Below, in pieces: positions 50,487 through 59,299 of a DNA stretch of 64,000 nucleotides (position 1 is its first letter; each line of letters opens with the position of its first letter). The translations under genes were made by a program, and so were the position numbers. The DNA is from Andreesenia angusta. GTDB taxonomy: Bacteria; Bacillota; Clostridia; Tissierellales; Gottschalkiaceae. The DNA is taken from contig NZ_MKIE01000004.1 of the NCBI RefSeq assembly GCF_001855385.1, positions 1-64,000 of the forward strand, written 5' to 3'. The notes beneath the pieces were generated by a model. The model had not been told where the DNA came from, did no database searches, and was given only the letters and a program-made list of their open reading frames with translations.

Positions 50487-51500
50487 TTAAAGTCCTTTAG
50501 TAGCTACGTGCTTAACTAGGTCTACAACTCTCTCTGAGTATCCCCACTCGTTGTCATACCAAGACACAACTTTAACCATGTTTCCTATGACCATAGTTGA
50601 AAGTCCGTCAACTATAGAAGATCTCTTGTCTTTTCTGTAGTCTATAGATACAAGTGGCTCTTCCGAGAATCCAAGTATCCCTTTAAGCTCGCCTTCAGCG
50701 GCAGCCTTAAGCGCAGCGTTTACTTCTTCTGCTGTAGTCTCTTTTTCAACTTCGAAAACAACGTCAACTACTGACACTGTAGGAGTTGGGACTCTCATGG
50801 CGAATCCGTTAAGCTTTCCTTTAAGCTCTGGTATTACAAGCGCAACTGCCTTGGCAGCTCCTGTAGTAGTCGGTATTATAGACTCTGCAGCCGCTCTCGC
50901 TCTTCTAAGGTCCTTGTGGTCTCCGTCTAGGATTCTCTGGTCGTTAGTGTAAGCGTGAACTGTAGTCATAAGACCTTTGTTTATTCCGAACTTGTCTAGT
51001 ATAACCTTTGCAACTGGAGCCAGACAGTTAGTCGTACAAGAAGCGTTTGAAAGTATATGGTCAGTCTCTGGATTGTACTCGCCTTCGTTTACTCCCATAA
51101 CTATAGTTCTATGGCACTCTTTAGCTGGTGCAGTTATTATAGCTTTCTTAGCTCCTGCCTTTATGTGCTTTCCTAGTCCCTCTATATCCTTGAAAGCCCC
51201 TGTAGCGTCTACAACTATCTCAACACCGAACTCTTTCCAAGGTATCTCTTCTGGGTTTCTATGAGATACAACTTTTATTTCTCTTCCGTTTACTACCATT
51301 GCATCTTCTTTGACTTCCACTGTTCCAGGGAATATGCCGTATAGCGAGTCGTATTTGAACATATGTGCAAGGTTAGCCACATCTCCTGATCCGTTGTTTA
51401 TAGCCACAACTTCGAACTCTTTTACGTCTCCCTCTATACTGGCTCTAAGTACGTCTCTTCCTATTCTTCCAAAACCACTTATTCCAACTTTAACTGTCAT
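50487..51500 (-). CDS. gapA: Glyceraldehyde-3-phosphate dehydrogenase
   Basis: 337 residues. '[15 protein letters not shown]' (NAD-binding), catalytic Cys155 in '[16 protein letters not shown]', '[21 protein letters not shown]' and '[15 protein letters not shown]' are the signatures. Oxidises glyceraldehyde 3-phosphate with NAD. First gene of the glycolytic operon with a good promoter upstream. No CggR-type repressor gene is in this window. Confidence 0.97.
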   Translation of the reverse strand: MTVKVGISGFGRIGRDVLRASIEGDVKEFEVVAINNGSGDVANLAHMFKYDSLYGIFPGTVEVKEDAMVVNGREIKVVSHRNPEEIPWKEFGVEIVVDATGAFKDIEGLGKHIKAGAKKAIITAPAKECHRTIVMGVNEGEYNPETDHILSNASCTTNCLAPVAKVILDKFGINKGLMTTVHAYTNDQRILDGDHKDLRRARAAAESIIPTTTGAAKAVALVIPELKGKLNGFAMRVPTPTVSVVDVVFEVEKETTAEEVNAALKAAAEGELKGILGFSEEPLVSIDYRKDKRSSIVDGLSTMVIGNMVKVVSWYDNEWGYSERVVDLVKHVATKGL

Positions 51501-51606
51501 AAATAATTCCTCCTTGTTATATGTTTAGATAAATTACATATCTTTAATATTATATACCACTTTTGGCTAAAACTACTCATATTTAAACGCTTGATTAGCC
51601 CTCTAA

Positions 51607-51635
51607 ATTATAGTTTATTATAGAACAAAATTCAA
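51607..51635 (-). promoter_or_regulatory. Candidate gapA operon promoter
   Basis: On the minus strand TTGAAT (51635-51630) and TATAAT (51612-51607) are separated by 17 bp. A second TATAAT-like box lies nearer the gene (about 51550), so there may be two start points. Confidence 0.75.
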
Positions 51636-51647
51636 GCTAAACCGAAA

Positions 51648-51677
51648 CAAAGGGCCCAACTTTGAGTCTGGCCCTTT
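51648..51677 (-). terminator. Terminator after the nucleoside transporter operon
   Basis: AAAGGGCC and GGCCCTTT arms form an 8-bp stem. On the minus strand it is followed by TTTGTTT. It lies 11 bp beyond the last permease stop. Confidence 0.8.
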
Positions 51678-51687
51678 TCTGTACAAT

Positions 51688-52632
51688 CTATAAATTTAAA
51701 TCCTGCTTCATATAGGGCTCTCCGTTCGCCTTCGGTCCATTTGACTTTCCCACGAACCCCATAAGCACTAAAAGCGTTATCACATAAGGGATCATCGACA
51801 GCAGCTGGTTCGATATATTCACCCCTGTACCTCCGAAGTAAATTATAAAGCCCTGCGCTCCGCCGAAAAGAAGGCATGCCCACATAGCTCCCTGTGGCTT
51901 CCACTTTCCAAATATCATGGCCGCAAGCGCTATGAATCCCTGTCCTGATATAAGGGTCGGCCTGAAGTTAGATACTACAGCTATGCTCATGGCGGCTCCT
52001 CCGAATCCTGAAAGTATTCCTGAGCAGACTACCGAGAAATATCTAAGCCTGTGTACATTTATGCCGAGTGTATCTGCGGCCTTAGGATGTTCTCCCACCG
52101 ACCTTATCCTGAGTCCAAGCCTTGTCTTGTAAAGCACAAACCAGATCAGCAAAACCATCAGAAAAGCTATATATACAGTCGCATACTGGTTCAGTACAAG
52201 GTCTAGGACAGAGTTTCTTTCAAAGATTCCATTGAATGGCCTCGGCATTTTATCGTCCAGATTTATCGGCCTTGTGAGCGTAGCCCCGTCAAAGAAAATC
52301 CTGCTCAGGAAAAGCGAAAGCCCTCCTCCTAGAAAGTTCATCGCTATTCCAGATACAACCTGGTCTGCCCCGAATGTAATAGAGGCTACTGCGTGAAGAA
52401 GTGCCAGCAGACCGCCTGATACCCCGGCGGCCAAGAAAGCCAGCCAAGGGTTCCCCGTGAAGTATCCAACTGTCGCCCCTGTAAAGGCCCCTATGGTCAT
52501 CATGCCTTCAAGCCCTATGTTTATAACCCCTGAATTCTCAGACATAACTCCCCCAAGCGCGGTATACATCAGTGGTGCAGCATACATAAGTGTAGTTCCA
52601 AGTATAAAGGCAATCTCTGTTAGTGAAATCAT
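51688..52632 (-). CDS. ABC transporter permease, nucleoside/simple-sugar type (second permease)
   Basis: 314 residues, about eight to nine membrane segments. 'ALGGVMSENSGVINIGLEGMMTIGAFTGATVGYFTG' is the signature of the BPD_transp_2 permeases of the YufQ/NupQ type, and 'GEHPKAADTLGINVHRLRYFSVVCSGILSGFGGAAMS' is the ATPase-coupling region. It is the last gene of the operon, overlapping the first permease by 4 bp. Confidence 0.9.
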   Translation of the reverse strand: MISLTEIAFILGTTLMYAAPLMYTALGGVMSENSGVINIGLEGMMTIGAFTGATVGYFTGNPWLAFLAAGVSGGLLALLHAVASITFGADQVVSGIAMNFLGGGLSLFLSRIFFDGATLTRPINLDDKMPRPFNGIFERNSVLDLVLNQYATVYIAFLMVLLIWFVLYKTRLGLRIRSVGEHPKAADTLGINVHRLRYFSVVCSGILSGFGGAAMSIAVVSNFRPTLISGQGFIALAAMIFGKWKPQGAMWACLLFGGAQGFIIYFGGTGVNISNQLLSMIPYVITLLVLMGFVGKSNGPKANGEPYMKQDLNL

Positions 52633-53714
52633 TCTGCTTCACCTCTCTTTTTCTTTAGCTTGTGTGCGATTACCTTTATGAAATTAGGCATCGCAGTGAA
52701 GAAAACTATAGATCCTATCATTATGTCTATTACCTCTGAAGGTGCTCCAAGCGCAGGCTGAATCTTAGGCCCTCCGTACTTGAGTCCTCCGAAGAGCAGT
52801 CCTGCAAGCACAGACCCCAGTGGAGTGGTGTTTCCTAGAAGCGCCACGGCTATACCGTCGAACCCGTTCCCCTCCATAGCTGCAAGTACGGATATCTCCT
52901 TTGTAACCCCAAGCACCTGAGTAGCGCCTCCAAGACCTGCCAGAGCCCCACTTATAACCATAGAGATAACTATGCTTCTATTTACGTTTATTCCGCCGTA
53001 CTCTGAAGCGTCTCTATTGTACCCGACAGCTCTAAGCTCATACCCAAGGGTGGTCTTGTTCAGCGTATACCATACAAACAGCGCTGCCAATACAGCAAAG
53101 GCTATCCCCAGGTTTACAGGTGTGGAGAAAATCCCTCTTATAAACTCGTTTCCGCTAGTTCTAAGACCCCCCAATATGCTTATCTGAGCCGTCTCCAGTA
53201 TCTTCTGCGAAGCCTCGCTCTGCGGCCTTCTGAACTTGTCCCAGAAGACTATATAGTTGTTTAAGTATAGCGCTATCCAGTTGAGCATTATAGTGGATAT
53301 TACCTCGTGGACTCCGAACTTGGACTTTAGCAGCCCAGCTATTCCACCCCAAACTCCCGCTGCAACCATCGCTATTATGATTACAACTACTGCATGTATT
53401 CCAGCTGGAAGCTCCAAGAAATAGCCTGCCAGAGCTGCCGTAGCGGCTCCCACTATATACTGCCCTTCTGCCCCTATGTTGAAAAGCCCCGTTCTGAAGG
53501 CAAACGCCACGGAAAGCCCAGTCAGTATTATAGGCACAGACCTTATGAATGTCCATGAGATATACCTAGGCCTGCTGAAAACACCCTCTATCATTATCCC
53601 GTAGGCCTCTAGCGGGTTGTACCCTGAAACTGCAAGCGCTATCCCTCCGACTACAAGCCCTAGCAACACAGAGAAGATAGTCAGGAAAATCTGTTTATTC
53701 TTCATCGTGAACAC
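52629..53714 (-). CDS. ABC transporter permease, nucleoside/simple-sugar type (first permease)
   Basis: 361 residues with about ten membrane segments. 'AFAFRTGLFNIGAEGQYIVGAATAALAGYF' and 'GYNRDASEYGGINVNRSIVISMVISGALAGLGGATQVLG' are typical of YufP/NupP-type permeases. It pairs with the downstream permease to form the channel. The start overlaps the ATPase stop by 20 bp. Confidence 0.9.
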   Translation of the reverse strand: MFTMKNKQIFLTIFSVLLGLVVGGIALAVSGYNPLEAYGIMIEGVFSRPRYISWTFIRSVPIILTGLSVAFAFRTGLFNIGAEGQYIVGAATAALAGYFLELPAGIHAVVVIIIAMVAAGVWGGIAGLLKSKFGVHEVISTIMLNWIALYLNNYIVFWDKFRRPQSEASQKILETAQISILGGLRTSGNEFIRGIFSTPVNLGIAFAVLAALFVWYTLNKTTLGYELRAVGYNRDASEYGGINVNRSIVISMVISGALAGLGGATQVLGVTKEISVLAAMEGNGFDGIAVALLGNTTPLGSVLAGLLFGGLKYGGPKIQPALGAPSEVIDIMIGSIVFFTAMPNFIKVIAHKLKKKRGEAE

Positions 53715-55236
53715 CTCCTCCTGCCATCATGTAGCCTAGTTCTTTTTCGTCTGTATCTTTAGGGTTCACTATCCCCACTATCTTCCCGTCGTATATTACA
53801 GCTATCCTGTCCGACACGTTCAACACCTCGTCTAGTTCAAACGAAATAAGCAGTACAGCCTTGTCCTGGTCTCTCTGCTCTACAAGCGACTTGTGCACAA
53901 ACTCTATAGCCCCCACATCTAACCCTCTTGTTGGCTGTGCTGCTATCAGCACGTCAGGGTTGTTTGTGACTTCCCTTGCTATTATGACTTTCTGCTGATT
54001 TCCACCTGAAAGCTCCTTGGCGTAGGCCTCCTCGTTGGCTGGCCTTACGTCGAACTTCGCTATGAGGGTGTTGGCAAAATCAGATATGGCCTTCTTGTTG
54101 AGCTTTCCCTTCTTGGAGAAAGGCTCTTTGTTGTAGTTTTCAAGTATCATGTTTTCGCTTATCTTGAAGTCCATCACCAGTCCACGCTTTTGCCTGTCCT
54201 CTGGAATATTGGAAAGCCCAGCTCCGATTATCTCTTTTGGCGATCTGTTTGTGATATCCACTCCGTTTAAAATCACCTTGCCAGACTCTATCTTTCTAAG
54301 TCCTGTCATGCCCTCTATAAGCTGGCTCTGACCGTTTCCATCTACTCCGGCTATCCCGAGGATTTCACCTCTCCTCAGCTCTAGCGAAAGACCCCTTACC
54401 TTTTCTATGTTTCTGTTGTCCTTGACAGTCAAGTTTTCCAGCTTTAGCACGACTTCTCCAGCCTCTTTTTCTTTCTTTTCGACGTCGAAGTTGACTTCTC
54501 TTCCCACCATCTTTCCAGCAAGCTCTTCTTCCGACACTTCAGATACCTTTACTGTGTCTATGTACTTGCCTCTCCTTATGATGGTACAGTTATCTGCCAT
54601 AGCCTTTATCTCTCTTAGCTTGTGTGTGATTATTATTATGGATTTGCCCTGATGCGTGAGCTCCTCTACTATTTTTATAAAGTCCTCTATCTCCTGCGGT
54701 GTAAGCACCGCTGTAGGCTCGTCAAATATGATTATGTCGGCGCCTCTGTATAGCGCCTTTATGATTTCCACTCTCTGCTGCATTCCTACACTTATATCTT
54801 CAACTTTCTCGTCTAGTTTCACCTTAAGCCCGTATTTCTCCATTATCTCTTCTGCCTTTTCCTTGGCAGACTCGCTGTCCAGCACTCCAAGTCCCTTGAC
54901 GCTCTCTGTCCCAAGCATTATATTCTCTACAACTGTAAATGGCTCTACAAGCATGAAGTGCTGATGGACCATTCCCACACCTTTCTCTATAGCTATGCTC
55001 GGGTTGGCTGAAGTCAGCTTTTCTCCCTTTACGTAGACCTCCCCTTCATTTGCGGCGTAGAGCCCGTAGAGCACATTCATAAGCGTGGTCTTCCCAGCTC
55101 CATTTTCGCCTAGAAGGGCATGGACTTCTCCCTTGTGAAGTGTCAGGTTTACTCCGTCTAGCGCTTTGAAACTCCCAAACTTCTTGGTTATATTCTTCAT
55201 CTCTATTACTTTCTGGCTGTAGTCGGCGTTGTTCAA
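53695..55236 (-). CDS. ABC transporter ATP-binding protein (two nucleotide-binding domains)
   Basis: 513 residues. First domain: Walker A 'GENGAGKTTLMNVL', signature 'SVGMQQRVEIIKAL', Walker B 'DIIIFDEPTAVLTP'. Second domain: degenerate P-loop 'GVDGNGQSQLIEG', signature 'LSGGNQQKVIIARE'. The fused two-domain form with a weak second P-loop is usual for the YufO/NupO/RbsA group, which powers uptake of nucleosides or sugars. Confidence 0.93.
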   Translation of the reverse strand: MNNADYSQKVIEMKNITKKFGSFKALDGVNLTLHKGEVHALLGENGAGKTTLMNVLYGLYAANEGEVYVKGEKLTSANPSIAIEKGVGMVHQHFMLVEPFTVVENIMLGTESVKGLGVLDSESAKEKAEEIMEKYGLKVKLDEKVEDISVGMQQRVEIIKALYRGADIIIFDEPTAVLTPQEIEDFIKIVEELTHQGKSIIIITHKLREIKAMADNCTIIRRGKYIDTVKVSEVSEEELAGKMVGREVNFDVEKKEKEAGEVVLKLENLTVKDNRNIEKVRGLSLELRRGEILGIAGVDGNGQSQLIEGMTGLRKIESGKVILNGVDITNRSPKEIIGAGLSNIPEDRQKRGLVMDFKISENMILENYNKEPFSKKGKLNKKAISDFANTLIAKFDVRPANEEAYAKELSGGNQQKVIIAREVTNNPDVLIAAQPTRGLDVGAIEFVHKSLVEQRDQDKAVLLISFELDEVLNVSDRIAVIYDGKIVGIVNPKDTDEKELGYMMAGGGVHDEE

Positions 55237-55296
55237 GGTAATCCCCCCTTTTTCAAATTTAGCCCAGATCTCAAGAGATCCAGGCTAAATCGTCAT

Positions 55297-56349
55297 TTAC
55301 TTAAGTGTCTCTGTATAAGCTTCAAATGTCTCTTTGTTTAGAGGCACTTCTATTTCTCCAGCTACTATTTTTTCCTTTATACCGTCTACTTTATCTAGTA
55401 TCTCTTTAGGCACATTGTCTGATGAAGTAGGTGCTATGTCTACAGCGCCTTCCTCTAGTCCGTATACTTTAGTGCTTCCACCTTCGAACTTCCCGTCTTT
55501 AAGCTCTTCTACGAGATTGTAAACTCCCATGTCGACTCTCTTCATCGCTGAAGTTATGACGTTTTCAGGAGCTAGGTAGTTCTGGTCTCTGTCCACACCT
55601 ATGGCATACTTGTTCTGCTCTTTAGCCGCCTCTATTACACCGTCTCCAGTTCCTCCTGATGCATGGAACACTATGTCTGCACCTTGCTGGTACATTGAGT
55701 TAGCTATGGCTTTACCTTTGGCTGGATTGTCGAAAGCCTCCGCATATTGAACCAGCACTTCCACATTCTTCCCTAGCTCTTTGTTTGCATAAGCCACGCC
55801 TGCTCTATATCCGTATTCAAAGCCATCGATTACGTCTCCAGCTATCCCGCCTACGAAACCTACCTTGTCTGTCTCTGTCATGCTAGCAGCTATATATCCA
55901 ACTAGGAAAGACGGCTGCTCTGCCTTGAACACAACTCCAACTACGTTTTCAGGTGTCTCCTCACCATAAGAGTAGTCGACTATGGCGTACTTCTGATCAG
56001 GATTGTTCTCCGCCGAAGTCTTTATGGCCTCTGAAAGCTTGTATCCTATCCCCCAGATAAGCTCGTTGTTTGAATCGAGAAGAGTCTCTAAATTCGGGAC
56101 ATAGTCTGCGTCCTGAGTAGACTCTACATAAGAAGCCCCTATACCAAAGTCCTTCTCAGCCTTCTGGAGCCCTTCCCAAGCCGATTGGTTGAAGGACTGG
56201 TCGTTCACTCCTCCTACGTCAGTAACCATAGCAACTCTTATGGATTTCTCACCGCTTTCGCCGCCTTCATCTCCTCCGCCGGAGCACCCTACAGCCCCAA
56301 GCGCAAGCAGTCCTGAAATAGATAGTGCCAATGCCTTTTTAAGTAACAT
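55297..56349 (-). CDS. BMP-family substrate-binding lipoprotein
   Basis: 350 residues. Lipoprotein signal with 'LLALGAVGCSGGG' (Cys22), then the BMP/PnrA-like fold: 'VAMVTDVGGVNDQSFNQSAWEGLQKAEKDFG', 'NELIWGIGYKLSEAI', 'VGFVGGIAGDVIDGFEYGYRAGV', 'DIVFHASGGTGDGVIEAAKEQ', 'AIGVDRDQNYLAPENVITSAMK'. Members of this family bind purine nucleosides. It heads the transporter operon, so nucleoside uptake is the best call. Confidence 0.93.
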   Translation of the reverse strand: MLLKKALALSISGLLALGAVGCSGGGDEGGESGEKSIRVAMVTDVGGVNDQSFNQSAWEGLQKAEKDFGIGASYVESTQDADYVPNLETLLDSNNELIWGIGYKLSEAIKTSAENNPDQKYAIVDYSYGEETPENVVGVVFKAEQPSFLVGYIAASMTETDKVGFVGGIAGDVIDGFEYGYRAGVAYANKELGKNVEVLVQYAEAFDNPAKGKAIANSMYQQGADIVFHASGGTGDGVIEAAKEQNKYAIGVDRDQNYLAPENVITSAMKRVDMGVYNLVEELKDGKFEGGSTKVYGLEEGAVDIAPTSSDNVPKEILDKVDGIKEKIVAGEIEVPLNKETFEAYTETLK

Positions 56350-56374
56350 CTTTACTCCTCCTTTTTTTATGTAT

Positions 56375-56402
56375 TTAATAACCTTATACCCTACTAAACC
56401 AA
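56375..56402 (-). promoter_or_regulatory. Possible promoter of the nucleoside transporter operon
   Basis: Minus-strand TTGGTT (56402-56397) and TATTAA (56380-56375) with a 16-bp spacer, ahead of the AAAGGAGGAG ribosome site of the BMP gene. Modest match only. Confidence 0.4.
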
Positions 56403-56420
56403 TTGCTAACTTTAAATAAA

Positions 56421-56463
56421 AAAAGAAACCTTTATCATTTTTGTAATAATAAAGGTTTCTTTT
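56421..56463 (-). terminator. Terminator of the glycine reductase operon
   Basis: AAAAGAAACCTTTAT (56421-56435) pairs with ATAAAGGTTTCTTTT (56449-56463), 15 bp. On the minus strand it ends in a long T-run. It lies 16 bp after the grdD stop. Confidence 0.88.
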
Positions 56464-56478
56464 ATATGATTTAAACTT

Positions 56479-57645
56479 CTACTGAACGTATCCTTCTTTA
56501 GAAAGAACTTCTGTAGCTTTTTCAACTTTGGCTTCGTTTACCATTACGATAGGACCTGTACATCCCATACCGCTCTCAGCGTAGATTCCATTTTTCCAAA
56601 GAGCTTGAACAGCGTCCTCTAGATCCATTATGTCTACTCCTGAAATCGATCCTGTAACTACTTCCGCCTCAGGTGCAACTACTTCTGCTTCTTCTTCAGC
56701 TGGCTTCTTGCTGTCTTTCTTTGTAAGGGCAGCAGTCACGTCGCAAAGTTTAGCCTTTTGAACAGCATCAAACTCAGCTTCGCTTATCTTGCTCACCTTT
56801 CCTCTTACAAGGTCTCCAGCATACTGTATAGCGTTGGCTATTACTGTAGCTCCTGAAGCTCTTGAAACTATAAGCACAGTCTTGTCGTATCCCTGGCCGA
56901 TTCCAGGTCCGTATCCGTATCCCATAGCCTCTATGCTTCCACCTGTAGTGTAAGAAGAGAACATCTTCATAAGGATATTTCCTGTAAGCGAGTCTGTAAC
57001 CATTACGTCAGGTGTAGCAGTGAGAAGGTCATTTCCTCTCATCACGCATCCTCCGTCTGATCTCATAGACTCAGCGAACTCTATTCCATATCCGTTTTCT
57101 TTAAGTTCGTTTAGTGCTCTTTCTACCTGTCTAGCTCCGTCTACATTCAGTATTCCAACTGTAGGCTTAGCTATACCCATAGCTTTTGCAGTTATGATTC
57201 CGTGAACAGCATTTCTTATCATACCCTCAACTCTGTGAGCTGATGAAGTACCTGTAGTTGTAGCTATGAACATCTCTTTTCCGCCTGCTGGAGTTATAAC
57301 TCTACCTACTGTAGAAACTCCTATAGGGAAGTTGTAGTGCATAGTCACAACACTTGAGATCTCTCCGCTTGAAAGAAGGCTCTCCATAACGCTGTGCTGC
57401 TCGTCTTCAGTATTGGCTTCATATACTGTCAGTTCTGTATCTACTTTAGGTCCTATAGCGATAACTTCGATATTAGGATTGTTTTTCTGAGCCAGTTCAG
57501 CACCTTTAAGTGTATTGTCTACTCCGTGCTCACTTCCTAGAAGTGTAACTCCAACTCTTACTCTCTCTCCAAATGCTCCAGTCTCTATAGCGTCTGCTAT
57601 ATCGCTAAACACCTTTCCTATCATATTCTTAACATTTTCTGACAT
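56479..57645 (-). CDS. grdD: Glycine reductase complex component C subunit alpha (GrdD)
   Basis: 388 residues, related to PlsX-type proteins ('VGILNVDGARQVERALNELKENG', 'MVTDSLTGNILMKMFSSYTTGG'). With GrdC it forms protein C, which takes the acetyl group from the selenoprotein A carboxymethyl intermediate and releases acetyl phosphate. 'YAESGMGCTGPIVMV' near the C-terminus contains a Cys (about 362) in the position described for acyl transfer in the family. Starts 11 bp after grdC. Confidence 0.94.
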   Translation of the reverse strand: MSENVKNMIGKVFSDIADAIETGAFGERVRVGVTLLGSEHGVDNTLKGAELAQKNNPNIEVIAIGPKVDTELTVYEANTEDEQHSVMESLLSSGEISSVVTMHYNFPIGVSTVGRVITPAGGKEMFIATTTGTSSAHRVEGMIRNAVHGIITAKAMGIAKPTVGILNVDGARQVERALNELKENGYGIEFAESMRSDGGCVMRGNDLLTATPDVMVTDSLTGNILMKMFSSYTTGGSIEAMGYGYGPGIGQGYDKTVLIVSRASGATVIANAIQYAGDLVRGKVSKISEAEFDAVQKAKLCDVTAALTKKDSKKPAEEEAEVVAPEAEVVTGSISGVDIMDLEDAVQALWKNGIYAESGMGCTGPIVMVNEAKVEKATEVLSKEGYVQ

Positions 57646-57656
57646 TTAAATCACCT

Positions 57657-59198
57657 CTAATTTCCTAATAGATGTGATGCAAAATCTCTCATTGCTTCTG
57701 CTACTAGTTTTTTCACTTCTTCTTCTGATACTCCTTGATCAGCTCCTACTTTACCGTCGTTCTTCTCGATAACTATAGAAACTCCGTCGAATAGGTTAGT
57801 CATACGTCCTAGGAACAGACTTCCCTTTCCAACTATCATGGCTCTCTTTATTTCGTCGTTTAGCATAGCGTCTCTACAGAATCCGATGTAAGGAACTCCT
57901 GATGGTATATGCCCTTGAGTAGGTGCCCATCCTGGAAGACCGTGCTTAGATCCGAAAGTAGCCACGTCAGCTTTTTGAAGCTCGCCTCTCTTAACTCCAA
58001 GAGCTGCTATCATCTTGTAGTTAGCTGCTGGAACGTCTCCTGCTCCTGCTGGCTTAGTTATATCTGGGTTCTGCATCTCTACAGAGTACTTGTCTATATC
58101 AGTTATCTTAAGGTTTCCTTTGTCAAGTGGCGCTGTTATAAGTGAAGTTATAACTGCCTGTGGCGAAGAACCTGTAGCAACTGTATGTCTTCCAACTAGG
58201 TCAGTTCTAAGGATTGGGTTTACTCCGTCGTTTTCGCTAACTAGTACAGCGAATCCGCCTAGTACGTCCTCTAGTATAGGAAGTTCTTTCTTAAGGTGAT
58301 CTTTACCGTTCATTCCAAGCTTAGCTGAAGCTCCTCCAGCTACTATTGCAACATTCTTGTATACACCTGACTTTACTAGGGCAGCTGCCTCTATAAGTGC
58401 ATGTGTAGGTGCTGCACAGAATCCTCTTGTGTCTGAACCTGTAGCGTTTATACATCCAGTAGCTTCCGCTATGGCCTTAGCGAAGTTTCCTCCACCTCTC
58501 TGGTTCATGTCTCCACAAGCTTCCTCTGAACACTCTATAACGTACTCTATTTCAGTAGCGTCTATGTTGTTCTTAGCTATAAGGTTTAGCATAGAAAGTA
58601 TTCCAGAAGCCTTTACAACTAGGTTCTCGAATATAACGTGAGCGTTTAGGTTTACGTCTATCTCGTGTGCTCTCTTAACGCATCCAACTACTTTGCCATC
58701 ATGGTAAAGTGCTTCAGCGTGGTGGTTTGCTATAAGGTCTTCTATTACAGAAAGCTCTTCTCCTTCTTTTATCTTAGAAGTTATATATTCTGTAACTAGT
58801 GGATGAGCCTCTAGCTGTGCTTTCGCCTCTGCTGCAAAAGCAGACTCTAGCTTAACTAGGTCGAAAGCGTCAGATGCCTGCATAAGTCCTATGAACTCAG
58901 CTTGTGGCATTATCTCTCCGTACTTTGCGAATCTCTCAGCACCTTCAACTGACTTTCCAGCCCAAGGCATTTCGTAGTTGGCGTTTAGCTCTTCTGGAGT
59001 TATACCCCCTATATAAGTCTGGTTTGGTGGGTAGCTAACTACTTCCTCGTATGAACGTATATTATTTGGCACTGCTTTTAGATACTCTGACTCAGGGTTC
59101 ATTATTCTCTCTGATGTTTGAGTTGTTCCATTGTGGATTATCATGTCTGGAGTATGTACAAGTACATATCCTGCACCTTTAATAACTGGGTATGACAT
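57657..59198 (-). CDS. grdC: Glycine reductase complex component C subunit beta (GrdC)
   Basis: 513 residues, distantly related to thiolase/FabH-type enzymes ('GFCAAPTHALIEAAALVKSGVYKNVAIVAGG', 'SKHGLPGWAPTQGHIPSG'). It acts with GrdD as the acetyl-phosphate-forming protein C of glycine reductase. It begins after an attenuator-like palindrome that separates it from grdB. Confidence 0.95.
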   Translation of the reverse strand: MSYPVIKGAGYVLVHTPDMIIHNGTTQTSERIMNPESEYLKAVPNNIRSYEEVVSYPPNQTYIGGITPEELNANYEMPWAGKSVEGAERFAKYGEIMPQAEFIGLMQASDAFDLVKLESAFAAEAKAQLEAHPLVTEYITSKIKEGEELSVIEDLIANHHAEALYHDGKVVGCVKRAHEIDVNLNAHVIFENLVVKASGILSMLNLIAKNNIDATEIEYVIECSEEACGDMNQRGGGNFAKAIAEATGCINATGSDTRGFCAAPTHALIEAAALVKSGVYKNVAIVAGGASAKLGMNGKDHLKKELPILEDVLGGFAVLVSENDGVNPILRTDLVGRHTVATGSSPQAVITSLITAPLDKGNLKITDIDKYSVEMQNPDITKPAGAGDVPAANYKMIAALGVKRGELQKADVATFGSKHGLPGWAPTQGHIPSGVPYIGFCRDAMLNDEIKRAMIVGKGSLFLGRMTNLFDGVSIVIEKNDGKVGADQGVSEEEVKKLVAEAMRDFASHLLGN

Positions 59199-59245
59199 AT
59201 TTCAATTCACCTCCGAAATTTTTAAAACGGCTTTATTTATAAAAA

Positions 59246-59265
59246 GGGTGATGTATACATCACCC
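59246..59265 (-). terminator. Perfect palindrome with T-tract between grdB and grdC (attenuator)
   Basis: GGGTGATGTATACATCACCC (59246-59265) is fully self-complementary and, on the minus strand, followed by TTTTTAT. It has the form of an intrinsic terminator inside the operon and probably lowers expression of grdC and grdD relative to grdA and grdB. Confidence 0.8.
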
Positions 59266-59299
59266 GTTTTATCTTACCATTAATTAGCCTTCAAAGCAA

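Noticed and set aside
51632-51904. Minus-strand 90-residue frame beside the second permease
   Set aside because: It overlaps the permease in another frame and covers the terminator and gapA promoter.
53161-53556. 131-residue frame within the first permease
   Set aside because: Low-complexity shadow of the permease gene.
56350-56420. Purine riboswitch ahead of the nucleoside transporter
   Set aside because: The leader is too short and lacks the conserved junction sequences.
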